A stretch of 42,448 nucleotides of DNA from contig CAADGB010000208.1 of the NCBI GenBank assembly GCA_900696455.1, forward strand, positions 1 to 42,448, in the 5' to 3' direction. How positions within the stretch are numbered: position 1 is the stretch's first letter; every line of letters begins with the position of its first letter. The notes beneath the pieces were generated by a model, which saw only the letters and a program-made list of their open reading frames with translations, made no database searches and was not told where the DNA came from. Positions 12,033-19,896 of the stretch are shown one piece after another. The translations under genes were made by a program, and so were the position numbers. Source of the stretch: an uncultured delta proteobacterium (GTDB lineage: Bacteria > Myxococcota_A > Polyangia > Haliangiales > Haliangiaceae).

Positions 12033-13708
12033 GACGGCTCTCCCAGCGCCACCGGCGCGTCGTCGTCCACCAGCCCGGTCGCCGCGATCTCGGCGCACAG
12101 CTCGACCAGCATGACCAGGCGCTCGACGCTGTCCGGCGTCGACCGCCGCTCGAACGCGAGCGCCGACAGCGGGATGGGCGCGTCGAGGGGCGCGCCCTGA
12201 CCGGGGAAGACGCGGTGGCGCAGCGACTGGCCCTCCCAGTACGCCAGCCAGCCGTCGAGGCTGGCCGCCGCCCGCGCCCGCCGACCGTCGTCGAGCAGGC
12301 GCAGGAGCGCCTCGCGATCGCCGCGGCAGCGGAAGCGCTCGTCGAACGGGCTGTCACCGGCCCGCACCAGCGGCCCCGCCGCCGGCGGCTCGGGGTGGCT
12401 GCCGGCGCCGAGGGCGCCGCGCGCCACCACGCTCCAGGTCGCGCCGCGGCTGGCGTCGACCTCGCGTCCGCACACCAGGTCGACCACGACCACGGCCCGC
12501 GCCATGCGCTCGACCCGCAGCCGCACCGGCACGCCGTGGCGCTCGGTGACGACCACGGTCGAGGTGTGCTCACCCTCGCCGCGGACCGAGACCGCGCTCA
12601 CCGCGCCGTCGCCGACCTTGGCGCGCAGCGCCGCCACCAGGTGGCCGACGAAGCCCTGCCAGGCGTCGTCCTCGATGGGCGGGGTCACCGGCACGAACGC
12701 CGCCCGCTCCTCGTCGCGGACCCGGCGCGCGCCGTCGGCGAGGAACGTCAGGCCGACCGCCGCGGTGACGAAGGCGGCCGGCCAGGTGAACGCGTACCCG
12801 GCCAGGACCAGGAGGCCGAGGCCGAGGCCCAGGCGGCGGCGCGCCGGCGACGCCGCGGTCACGCACGCCGTCACGGTCCAGGTGATGGTCGCGAACGCCA
12901 GCAGGTAGAGCGCGAGCTGATCCTGGGGCGCGTCGACACGCAGGTCGAGACCGAGCACGCGGTTGGCGGCCTTGACCGTCGCCACGTAGTCGATCCGCAG
13001 CAGCGTGGCGCCGACGCCGGCGACCACCAGCGCGATCGCGAACGGCAGGACGCGGGTGAGCGCGCGCGAGAACGGCCGCGGCGCCAGGCAGTACGGCGAG
13101 GCGATCGCGGCCAGGACCAGCGCGTTGCGCACCGCCTTGCCGATCGCGATGCGGGCCTGGCCGCCCAGCAGCTCGTCCTCGCTCCACAGCCAGGGCTGCA
13201 GCAGCGAGGCCCCGCAGTAGACGAGGATGGGCAGGGCGGCCAGGGTGACGCCGATGGCCGCCCCCAGGTCCCGGCGCCCGCCCCACACCCGGCCGATGGT
13301 CGCGAGCGCCACCGCGCCGAGCGCGAGGTGGAGGGCGGTCTCGACCGAGCCGGGATCGACCACGGTCGCGAACGCGGCCACCACCGCCATCGCCGCCGCG
13401 GTCGCGCCGTCGAGCCCGCGGTCGAGGCGCGCGACGACGACGCCGCCGCCCCCGCCGCCCCAGCGCGCGCGCGCCCGCAGCACCAGCGCCACCACGCCGA
13501 GGAGCGCGACGAAGTAGAGGAGGAAGAGGGCGACGTAGTCGAGCGCGACGAACCACGTCGGCGGCACGAGCTTCTGCGCCTCGCCCTTGATGAAGACCGG
13601 CTTCTTCTCCAGGCCGCGCACCAGCAGCCGGCCGAACGCGACCTCGGCCACGACCGCCCCGATCAGGATCAGCTCGAGCGGGGAGACGGAGCGCCGGTCA
13701 CGTTCCAT
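12029..13708 (-). CDS. Multi-pass membrane protein of unknown function
   Basis: The protein has 559 residues. About nine hydrophobic segments occupy residues ~10-335, including ELILIGAVVAEVAFG, FVALDYVALFLLYFVALLG and LALYLLAFATITWTVTACV. They are followed by a soluble C-terminal region of ~220 residues rich in Arg and Ala. I do not recognise the family. It heads a coupled set with the M28 lipoprotein (GTGA overlap) and the YdcF-like protein, so the three probably act together at the envelope. No Shine-Dalgarno sequence precedes the ATG at 13708; a sigma70-like promoter 11 nt upstream suggests an almost leaderless mRNA. Confidence 0.75.
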
Positions 13709-13719
13709 GCGAAGGAAAA

Positions 13720-13748
13720 AACGTAGCCTCCATGGGTAGTTGGGTCAA
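13720..13748 (-). promoter_or_regulatory. Sigma70-like promoter for the 13708-9826 gene set
   Basis: On the minus strand TTGACC (13748-13743) and TACGTT (13725-13720) are separated by exactly 17 nt. The -10 box ends 11 nt before the ATG, so the predicted transcript start would leave a leader of about 5 nt. This agrees with the absence of a ribosome binding site. Confidence 0.55.
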
Positions 13749-13810
13749 GGCACGGCGGTCTCGCCCCCGGCCCTTCACCCCGAAACTGGCGTGGCTCCAA
13801 CGTCGGACCT

Positions 13811-13816
13811 TATCCT
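13811..13816 (+). promoter_or_regulatory. Putative -10 element of the amidase gene (TATCCT)
   Basis: TATCCT ends 7 nt before the ATG at 13824, and no Shine-Dalgarno sequence lies between. No convincing -35 box is seen at 16-18 nt. Confidence 0.4.
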
Positions 13817-13823
13817 ACATCTC

Positions 13824-14657
13824 ATGCACGCAGCTCGACACGCCGGTCGCCCGCCTGGTCAGCCCCGAGGCCGCGCCGCGCGGCGTGTCCCCGCGGCGCT
13901 GGTCGCGCTGACCGCCGTGCTCGCGGTGACGGTCGCGCCGGTCGCCGGCGCGCCGGACCGCGCGGCGCCGTCGTCGCCGTCCACCGCGCCCGGCCCGATC
14001 CGGGCCCGCCCGCTGGTGGTGCTCGATCCCGGCCACGGCGGCTCCAACAGCGGGGCGCTGGGCGTAGGCCTGATCGAGAAGGAGCTCACGCTGACCCTGG
14101 CGCGGGCGGTGCGCGCCGAGCTCGAGGCCCGCGGCGTCGAGGTCGCGCTGACCCGCGAGCGCGACGTCACGCTCACCCTGCGCCAGCGCGTGGCCGCGGC
14201 CAACCAGCGCCGCGCCGCGCTGTTCGTCAGCATCCACGGCAACGCCTCCCCGGGGCGGATCCAGCGCGGCTTCGAGACCTTCGTGCTCACCGCCGGCGGC
14301 GTCGACGTCGACGGCCGCGCCCTGCGCAGCGAGAGCGGCGCCGCCCGCCCCGAGCTCGATCCCGCCACCGCGCTGGTGCTCGACGACGTCGAGCGCGGCG
14401 CCTGCCAGTGGGAGTCCGCCGAGCTCGCCGCCGCCGTGCAGCGCGAGCTGCGCGCCGTCCGTGGCGACGCCGGCGACCGCGGCGTGCGCCAGGACGCCCA
14501 CCACGTGCTCCTGGGCGCGACGATGCCCGCGGTCCTGGTCGAGGTCGGCTTCATCGATCACCCGATCGAGGGCCGCGAGCTGGCCCGGCCCGAGGTCCAG
14601 GCCGCCATCGCCGGCGCCCTGGCCCGCGCCATCGTCGCCCAGCTCCCGCCGCCCTGA
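13824..14657 (+). CDS. N-acetylmuramoyl-L-alanine amidase (Amidase_3)
   Basis: The protein has 277 residues. The N-terminus is Arg-rich followed by a hydrophobic signal ([19 protein letters not shown]). The catalytic domain shows LDPGHGG (zinc His), a Glu in LIEKELTL (zinc ligand), SIHGNA (zinc His) and VEVGFIDH (catalytic Glu). It hydrolyses the amide between N-acetylmuramic acid and the stem peptide in the periplasm. No AMIN or SPOR domain is present. A TTG at 13740 would add 28 residues, but ATG 13824 gives a better signal peptide and sits just after a -10-like box. It diverges from the membrane protein at 13708. Confidence 0.87.
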   Translation: MHAARHAGRPPGQPRGRAARRVPAALVALTAVLAVTVAPVAGAPDRAAPSSPSTAPGPIRARPLVVLDPGHGGSNSGALGVGLIEKELTLTLARAVRAELEARGVEVALTRERDVTLTLRQRVAAANQRRAALFVSIHGNASPGRIQRGFETFVLTAGGVDVDGRALRSESGAARPELDPATALVLDDVERGACQWESAELAAAVQRELRAVRGDAGDRGVRQDAHHVLLGATMPAVLVEVGFIDHPIEGRELARPEVQAAIAGALARAIVAQLPPP

Positions 14658-14745
14658 CCGATCGCTCGGCAGGAGCGTCGGGCTTCCTCCGCGCGCCCCG
14701 ACCGTCACCGCGGGCCGCGCCCCGGCCCGGCCGCCGCCTTCGGTG

Positions 14746-14751
14746 TATGGT
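14746..14751 (+). promoter_or_regulatory. Putative -10 element of rph (TATGGT)
   Basis: TATGGT ends 9 nt before the ATG at 14761. There is no purine-rich ribosome binding site in the intervening GC-rich bases. Confidence 0.35.
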
Positions 14752-14760
14752 CCGGGCCCC

Positions 14761-15465
14761 ATGCGCCCCGACGGCCGCCGCCCCGACCAGCTCCGCTCGC
14801 TCGAGATCATCCCCGGCTTCCAGAAGCACGCCGAGGGCTCGGCGCTGGTCAAGCTCGGCGACACCTGGGTCGTGTGCTCGGCCTCGGTCGAGAGCACGGT
14901 GCCTCCGTTCCTGGCCGGCAAGGGCCAGGGCTGGATCACCGCCGAGTACGCGATGCTGCCGCGCGCCACCCACACCCGCAGCAAGCGCGACCCCGGCGGA
15001 CGCGGCAAGGAGATCCAGCGCCTGATCGGCCGCGCCCTCCGCGCCGCCGTCGATCTGAAGGCGCTGGGCGAGCGCACGCTCACCGTCGACTGCGACGTGC
15101 TGTGCGCCGACGGCGGCACCCGCGTCACCTCGATCACCGGCGCCTGGATCGCGATCGGCCTCGCGCTGCGCCACCTGGTCGGGACCGGGGCCCTGCCCGA
15201 CCTGGCCGCGCTGCGGCCGCCGGTGGCCGCGGTCTCGGTCGGCATCGTCGACGGCGAGGTCGTCCTCGATCTGCCCTACGTCGAGGACGCGCGCGCCGAC
15301 GTCGACATGAACGTGGTCATGGCCGAGGGCGGCGCGCTGATCGAGGTCCAGGGCACCGCCGAGGGCGCGGCGTTCTCGCGCGCGCAGCTCGACGCCATGC
15401 TCGACCTGGCCGCGGTCGGCATCGCCCAGCTCACCGCCGCCCAGCGCGCGGTGGTGGCCGGGTGA
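14761..15465 (+). CDS. rph: Ribonuclease PH
   Basis: The protein has 234 residues, near the usual ~240. The family start [12 protein letters not shown] is present, with [33 protein letters not shown] (the basic phosphate/RNA-binding segment), [16 protein letters not shown] and [13 protein letters not shown]. It is a phosphorolytic 3'-5' exoribonuclease that trims tRNA 3' ends. Ten bases separate it from rdgB, a pairing common in bacteria. tRNA-Pro and tRNA-Arg genes without encoded CCA lie shortly downstream. Confidence 0.95.
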   Translation: MRPDGRRPDQLRSLEIIPGFQKHAEGSALVKLGDTWVVCSASVESTVPPFLAGKGQGWITAEYAMLPRATHTRSKRDPGGRGKEIQRLIGRALRAAVDLKALGERTLTVDCDVLCADGGTRVTSITGAWIAIGLALRHLVGTGALPDLAALRPPVAAVSVGIVDGEVVLDLPYVEDARADVDMNVVMAEGGALIEVQGTAEGAAFSRAQLDAMLDLAAVGIAQLTAAQRAVVAG

Positions 15466-15475
15466 GGGCGCGGCC

Positions 15476-16099
15476 ATGAGGCCCCTGGTCTTCGCCACCC
15501 GAAACCGCGGCAAGCTGGTCGAGCTCCACGATCTCCTCGCCGGCACCGGCATCGACGTGATCGGCCTCGACCAGGCCGCCGCCCTGCTCGGTCGCGAGCT
15601 GCCCGACGTCGTCGAGGACGCCGACACCTTCGTCGGCAACGCCGCCAAGAAGGCGCGCGAGGTGGCGGCCCGCAGCGGCCTGCCGGCGCTGGCCGACGAC
15701 AGCGGGCTCGAGGTCGACGCCCTGGCCGGCGCCCCCGGGGTCTACAGCGCGCGCTGGGCCGGCGCCCACGGCGACGACGCCGCCAACAACGCCAAGCTGC
15801 TGCGGGCGCTGGCGGCGGTGCCGGCCGCGCTGCGCACCGCCCGCTTCCGCTGCGCCCTGGTCCTGGCCGACCCCGCCGGGCCGCTGGGCGACGAGCTGGT
15901 CACCGCCGACGGGGTGGTCGAGGGCGTGATCCTCGACGCCCCCCGCGGCGCCGGCGGCTTCGGCTACGATCCGCTCTTCTTCTGTCCGGAGATCGGACAG
16001 ACCTTCGCCGAGGCCGGGGTCGGCCCCAAGGGCCACGTCTCGCACCGGGCGCGGGCCATGGCGGCGCTGGCGCCGCGGCTGCGCGCCTACCTCACCTGA
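15476..16099 (+). CDS. rdgB: XTP/dITP diphosphatase (RdgB/HAM1)
   Basis: The protein has 207 residues, the usual size. The signature segments are [10 protein letters not shown] (substrate binding), [14 protein letters not shown] (catalytic acid region), [18 protein letters not shown] and SHRARA. It hydrolyses XTP, dITP and ITP to the monophosphates, keeping non-canonical purines out of nucleic acids. A GTGAGGG stretch, overlapping the end of rph, lies before the ATG, so the two genes are probably cotranscribed. Confidence 0.95.
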   Translation: MRPLVFATRNRGKLVELHDLLAGTGIDVIGLDQAAALLGRELPDVVEDADTFVGNAAKKAREVAARSGLPALADDSGLEVDALAGAPGVYSARWAGAHGDDAANNAKLLRALAAVPAALRTARFRCALVLADPAGPLGDELVTADGVVEGVILDAPRGAGGFGYDPLFFCPEIGQTFAEAGVGPKGHVSHRARAMAALAPRLRAYLT

Positions 16100-16206
16100 G
16101 CGTGCGACTCCTTCACAGCTCCGAGCACGCGCCGCGCGCGGCCGCGCCGGCCGATCGCCACCCCGCGCCGCCCGCCCGCCGTGCCGGCCGGCGCGTCACC
16201 CCGGGC

Positions 16207-16235
16207 TTGCGCCGCCGCGGCGTTCCCGGTATCCC
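16207..16235 (+). promoter_or_regulatory. Candidate sigma70 promoter for tRNA-Pro/tRNA-Arg
   Basis: TTGCGC (16207-16212) and TATCCC (16230-16235) are separated by 17 nt. The -10 box ends 26 nt before the first base of tRNA-Pro, giving a short pre-tRNA leader. Confidence 0.4.
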
Positions 16236-16261
16236 TTGTGGGCTCGCGCAGGCGAGTGGCA

Positions 16262-16335
16262 CGGGGTGTAGCGCAGCCTGGTAGCGCACCTGTTTTGGGA
16301 GCAGGGAGTCGGAGGTTCGAATCCTCTCACCCCGA
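16262..16335 (+). tRNA. tRNA-Pro (anticodon TGG)
   Basis: A full cloverleaf can be drawn. Acceptor CGGGGTG (16262-16268) pairs with CACCCCG (16328-16334), with discriminator A at 16335. The anticodon stem CCTGT/GCAGG (one G-T pair) closes a 7-nt loop with TGG at 16296-16298. The T-arm contains GTTCGAAT. CCA is not encoded. Confidence 0.93.
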
Positions 16336-16343
16336 CGCGAGAT

Positions 16344-16417
16344 GCGCCCATAGCTCAGCTGGATAGAGCACCGACCTTCTAAGTCGGGGGTTGGAGGTTC
16401 GAGCCCTCCTGGGCGCG
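16344..16417 (+). tRNA. tRNA-Arg (anticodon TCT)
   Basis: Acceptor GCGCCCA (16344-16350) pairs with TGGGCGC (16410-16416), with discriminator G at 16417. The anticodon stem CCGAC/GTCGG closes a 7-nt loop with TCT at 16378-16380. D-arm AGCTCAGCTGGATAGAGC and T-loop TTCGAGC are typical. It lies 8 nt after tRNA-Pro, so both are probably on one precursor. CCA is not encoded. Confidence 0.93.
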
Positions 16418-16442
16418 CGTCCTGGCCCCCGACCCGGCCGCG

Positions 16443-18185
16443 TCATGGCCCGACGTGGGACGCGCACGCTCGCTCGAAGTAGGCCTTGACCTCGCCCTCG
16501 GCGACCCGGCGGGCGGCGGCGCAGCCGGGCCGGATCACGGCGCGCGCGCGATCGGGCTCGCCCTCGTGGTCGTGGATCTGGGCGAGGACGAAGCGGAGCT
16601 GGACCTCGAGGCCGTCGACGTTGGTGAGCAGGTGGCGCAGGTCGCGCTCGGCCAGCGCCTGCTCCGCGTGCGCGCGGGCCCGCGGCACGTCGTCGGCGTC
16701 GAGCGCGATCAGGGCGGTGAAGTAGTGGAGCCGCGGATCGCGCGGGTAGCGGGCGAGGAGCTCGGGCGTGCGCGCGACGATCGACGCCTCGTCACGCGGC
16801 AGCTCGGCGTCGGGCACGAGCTGCTGGGCGAGCTGGGGGTCGCGGGCGAGGATGGCGTGACCGGCGAGCAGGCGCGCGTACTCCGGCCGGTCGATCGCGA
16901 CCCGGACCACGCCGTAGGCGGCGATCGCGAGGCCGACCGCGGCGATCGCGCCGGCGAGCCGCGCGCCGCGCGGGTGCGGCGCCTCGCGCGGCCAGGTCGC
17001 GAGCAGGAGCAGACCGGCCGCCGCGCCGGTGAGGGCGCCGCCGAGGTGGGCGCCGAAGTCGACCTTGTCGCCGCCGCTGGTGGCCAGCGGCAGGAGGCCG
17101 GGGATGAGGATCTGCCCCAGCGACACCAGGATCTGCATGCGGGCCGGGCCCGCCGGCAGGCGGAAGCTGGCGATCATGGCCGCGGCCAGGAGCGCCATGA
17201 TCGCGCCCGAGGCGCCGACCGAGGTCACGAGGTCGTCGTTGACCGCCATCGACATCGCCGAGCCGCCGAGGGCCCCGATCACGAACAGCGCGAGCATCCA
17301 GCGCCGCCCGATCAGGTTCTCCAGCACGCCGCCGGCCATGAACATGGCGACGCCGTTGAAGACCAGGTGCATCACGCCGCCGTGGAGGAAGGCGCAGGTC
17401 AGCATGCGCCACCACTCGCCCGCCTCCTCGACCCGGACCTGCTGCAGGCCGCCCAGCGCGATGAGCGTGCCGACGCTGGGCGACGCGCCGTCGCCCGGCA
17501 GGAGCGGCCACGCCAGCTCGATGACGAACATCACGGCGAAGACCGCGAGCAGCGCGTAGGTCGCGAGCGGCCGGGTGTCGAACCGCGCCACCTGCTCGTG
17601 CTGTTGCGCCGCCGCCCGCAGCTCGGCGTCGCTGCGCCGCGGCCCGCCGAAGATCCGCTGGATCCACGCCTGGCGCGCCGCGCCGTCGGCGGCGGTCGCG
17701 AACAGCGCGCCGCACCCGCCGGCCGCGACCGGATCGACCGCGTAGCCGCGGATGGCGACGCCCTTGCGGGTGACGCGCCGAAACGCGTAGCCCTCGAGCC
17801 GGGCCCGGTCGTCCGGGTCGGGGACGCCCTGCCCCACCTCCCAGATCTCGATCGTGACCGCGTCCTTGACCCCGTACACCGAGCCGACGTGCTTGCGGCA
17901 GGCGGCGGCGATCTCGTCCACGCGCCCCGCCGGCAGCGTGAACCGGCGCAGCCGATCGGCGTCGCGGTCGATGATGCACGCGATGGTCAGGCCGACGCCG
18001 TCACCGCCGGTGAGGATGAGGTCACACGCCTCCGCCAGCGGCGCCGCCTCGGCCAGGGTGCCGGGCACGAACCGATGATCGGCGATCAGACACTTCGCCA
18101 GGTACTCGGCGGCGGTCTCGGGCCGCGCGACCGCGGGGACGGCCCCACCCGGACCTGGCGGCAGATCACCCTCGGGAGAGGCCAT
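16443..18185 (-). CDS. Rhomboid family intramembrane serine protease with soluble N- and C-terminal regions
   Basis: The protein has 580 residues. Residues ~20-180 are a soluble domain with no family I recognise. The rhomboid core (about 208-430) has FLHGGVMHLVFNGVAMF (N277 region), VGASGAIMA with the nucleophile S326, and FGAHLGGALTGAAAG with the general base H380. The last ~140 residues are helical and TPR-like (LHYFTALIALDADDVPRARAHAEQAL). It should cleave membrane-anchored substrates within the bilayer. ATG 18185 is preferred; a GTG directly before it (18188) is also in frame, and neither has a clear ribosome binding site. Confidence 0.85.
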   Translation of the reverse strand: MASPEGDLPPGPGGAVPAVARPETAAEYLAKCLIADHRFVPGTLAEAAPLAEACDLILTGGDGVGLTIACIIDRDADRLRRFTLPAGRVDEIAAACRKHVGSVYGVKDAVTIEIWEVGQGVPDPDDRARLEGYAFRRVTRKGVAIRGYAVDPVAAGGCGALFATAADGAARQAWIQRIFGGPRRSDAELRAAAQQHEQVARFDTRPLATYALLAVFAVMFVIELAWPLLPGDGASPSVGTLIALGGLQQVRVEEAGEWWRMLTCAFLHGGVMHLVFNGVAMFMAGGVLENLIGRRWMLALFVIGALGGSAMSMAVNDDLVTSVGASGAIMALLAAAMIASFRLPAGPARMQILVSLGQILIPGLLPLATSGGDKVDFGAHLGGALTGAAAGLLLLATWPREAPHPRGARLAGAIAAVGLAIAAYGVVRVAIDRPEYARLLAGHAILARDPQLAQQLVPDAELPRDEASIVARTPELLARYPRDPRLHYFTALIALDADDVPRARAHAEQALAERDLRHLLTNVDGLEVQLRFVLAQIHDHEGEPDRARAVIRPGCAAARRVAEGEVKAYFERACASHVGP

Positions 18186-18250
18186 CACCGCTCGTTACCA
18201 CGGCGCGCCCGGGCATGCAGCGGTCGCGCGCGGCCGGCGGGCCTCCGCCG

Positions 18251-18305
18251 CGGCGACCGCCGTCCCGATCCGGCGACCGCCGTCCCGATCCGGCAACCGA
18301 CGTCC
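18251..18305. repeat. 20-bp tandem repeat, about 2.5 copies
   Basis: The unit CGGCGACCGCCGTCCCGATC occurs at 18251-18270 and 18271-18290 exactly, and a third partial copy with changes runs to about 18305. It lies between the rhomboid start and the SUI1 stop. Confidence 0.75.
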
Positions 18306-18312
18306 GGCGCCG

Positions 18313-18687
18313 TCACGCCACCGTCACCTTGCGCACGCCGCGGGCGGTGAGCCAGGGCTCGAGCCGGCGGCGCAGGTCGCCCTGCAGCACGATCGTCGCG
18401 CCGGCGACGGCGCCGCCGCACCCCATGGCCGCCTTGGCCTCCTTGCACCAGCGCTCGAGCTCGGCCGCGGGCAGCTCCAGCTTCTCGACGATCGTCGCCT
18501 CCTTGCCGCCGCGCCCCTTGCGCTCGAGGCGGACCACCGCCCGCGCCGGTCCCCGCGGCGGCGCCTCCGGACCCGCCGGCGGGGCCGTCCCCGCCGGCAG
18601 CCCGTCGCGCAGGCGGGCGAGGGCCGCGAACGGGCTGGCCGCCGCCGGCGCCCCCGGCGGCTTCTTGCCGTCGCCACCGGCGGTCAC
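18313..18687 (-). CDS. SUI1/eIF1-like translation factor (YciH family)
   Basis: The protein has 124 residues. A low-complexity Gly/Ala/Pro N-terminus precedes the SUI1 domain: VRLERKGRGGKEATIVEKL, then AAMGCGGAV, then IVLQGDLRRRLEPWL and a terminal beta strand. E. coli YciH is the bacterial eIF1 homologue, reported to affect initiation fidelity; its role here is inferred from family only. The GTG at 18687 overlaps the stop of the upstream lipoprotein gene (GTGA), indicating translational coupling. Confidence 0.85.
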   Translation of the reverse strand: MTAGGDGKKPPGAPAAASPFAALARLRDGLPAGTAPPAGPEAPPRGPARAVVRLERKGRGGKEATIVEKLELPAAELERWCKEAKAAMGCGGAVAGATIVLQGDLRRRLEPWLTARGVRKVTVA

Positions 18688-19679
18688 GGCACCCCGGTCG
18701 CGCCGGCGTCGAGCCGGCGCAGCGCGCCCGACGAGGTGACATAGAGGTCGGTGCAGGCCAGCGCGCCGCGGCCGAACGCCATGTTGGCGGCGGCGCTCAC
18801 GCCCATCAGCAGCTCCTCGCGCGCGCCGAACACGCCGGCCTGCGCGGCGCCGAAGCGCAGGACGCGCCCGCCGCTGTTGTTGGTGACGTAGAGCCGGCCC
18901 TGGGCGTCGCGGGCCAGGCCGTCGATGTTGCCGGCCATGGCGACGGCGCCGGCGAGCGCGGTCGTGCGCGCGGTCTCGGCGCCCGCGTCGAGGGTCAGCC
19001 GCAGCACGCCGCCGCCGGTGGCGTAGCTGGCCACGAGCAACGTGCCGTCGGCGTCGAACAGGACGCCGTTGGGCTGGGTGATCGGCGTCGTCGTCACCTG
19101 GGTGCGGGCGCCCGCCGAGGCCACCCGGTAGACGTGGCCGGTGGCGTTGAAGTGCGAGTAGTAGACGGCGCCGTCGGGGCCGACCGTCACGCCGTTGGCG
19201 CTGCCGGCGTCCATCAGGTGGGTGGTGGCGGTCGGGGTCGCGGCGGTGGTGTCGATGCGCCACAGCCGGCCGCCGCCGCCGGGCGTGCCGACGTAGAGGG
19301 CGCCGGACGGGTCGAGGGCCAGGCCCCACACCGTCGTCGTGCCGGGCAGGGTCACCCACTGGTCGACGGCGGCGCCGCCGGGCACCCAGCGGCCGACCGC
19401 GCCCTGCTGCGAGTAGTAGATCGTGCCGTCGGCGGCGATGGCCAGACCCTCGGTGCCGCCGAGGTCGGCCAGCGGCGGGACGACCGCGCCGCAGCCGGTC
19501 GCCGCGTCCGGCCCCGGGCCGTCGCCGCCGGCGGCGTCGTCGAGCGTCGCGGCGTCCTCGCCCCCGTCACCGCTCGCCGGGGCGTCGGGCGTGCCCTCAC
19601 CCGACCCGCCGCAGGCGGCGGCGAGCGCGGCCCCGGCGAGGAGCGCGACGATCGGGCGAGGACGGTCTGGACGTCTCAC
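18684..19679 (-). CDS. NHL/SMP-30-like beta-propeller lipoprotein
   Basis: The protein has 331 residues. The N-terminus IVALLAGAALAAACGGSG is a lipoprotein signal with Cys. An Asp/Gly/Ala-rich linker follows, then repeated propeller strands: GLAIAADGTIYYS, GLALDPSGALYVG, GVTVGPDGAVYYS, GVLFDADGTLLVAS and GLARDAQGRLYVT. This resembles SMP-30/gluconolactonase and NHL proteins, but enzymatic residues cannot be assigned. A TTG at 19703 would extend the protein but lies almost at the tRNA-His gene; GTG 19679 gives the better signal peptide. The tRNA-His promoter overlaps this 5' end on the other strand. Confidence 0.7.
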   Translation of the reverse strand: MRRPDRPRPIVALLAGAALAAACGGSGEGTPDAPASGDGGEDAATLDDAAGGDGPGPDAATGCGAVVPPLADLGGTEGLAIAADGTIYYSQQGAVGRWVPGGAAVDQWVTLPGTTTVWGLALDPSGALYVGTPGGGGRLWRIDTTAATPTATTHLMDAGSANGVTVGPDGAVYYSHFNATGHVYRVASAGARTQVTTTPITQPNGVLFDADGTLLVASYATGGGVLRLTLDAGAETARTTALAGAVAMAGNIDGLARDAQGRLYVTNNSGGRVLRFGAAQAGVFGAREELLMGVSAAANMAFGRGALACTDLYVTSSGALRRLDAGATGVP

Positions 19680-19696
19680 TGGTTTTCGGCTAGATA
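19668..19696 (+). promoter_or_regulatory. Sigma70-like promoter of tRNA-His
   Basis: TGGACG (19668-19673) and TAGATA (19691-19696) are separated by 17 nt. The -10 box ends 10 nt before the mature tRNA 5' end. It overlaps the first codons of the divergent lipoprotein gene. Confidence 0.5.
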
Positions 19697-19706
19697 CCGG
19701 CAACGC

Positions 19707-19780
19707 GGTGGATGTAGCTCAATCGGTAGAGCACCAGGTTGTGGTCCTGGGTGTCGTGGGTTCGACTCCCATCATCCACC
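19707..19780 (+). tRNA. tRNA-His (anticodon GTG)
   Basis: Acceptor GTGGATG (19708-19714) pairs with CATCCAC (19773-19779). The extra 5' G typical of tRNA-His (19707) faces C at 19780. The anticodon stem CCAGG/CCTGG closes a loop with GTG at 19741-19743. The T-arm contains GTTCGACT. CCA is not encoded. Confidence 0.93.
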
Positions 19781-19791
19781 CCCGCTAGCGA

Positions 19792-19826
19792 CGACGCCCT
19801 CGAGCCATCGAGGGCGTCGCCCTTTT
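19792..19826 (+). terminator. Intrinsic terminator after tRNA-His
   Basis: CGACGCCCTCGA (19792-19803) and TCGAGGGCGTCG (19808-19819) form a perfect 12-bp stem with a GCCA loop, followed by CCC and TTTT (19823-19826). It ends the tRNA-His unit and also lies 3' of the convergent HEAT lipoprotein gene. Confidence 0.8.
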
Positions 19827-19896
19827 CGGCCGGTCAGGGGCGACCCGCCGCGGGCCGCCGGCCAGGGGTGGCCCGCGGCCGCCGCGCCGGCGCGAT

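Noticed and set aside
16102-16366. Small open frames between rdgB and the tRNA genes
   Set aside because: They overlap the tRNA promoter and tRNA-Pro itself and lack protein-like composition.
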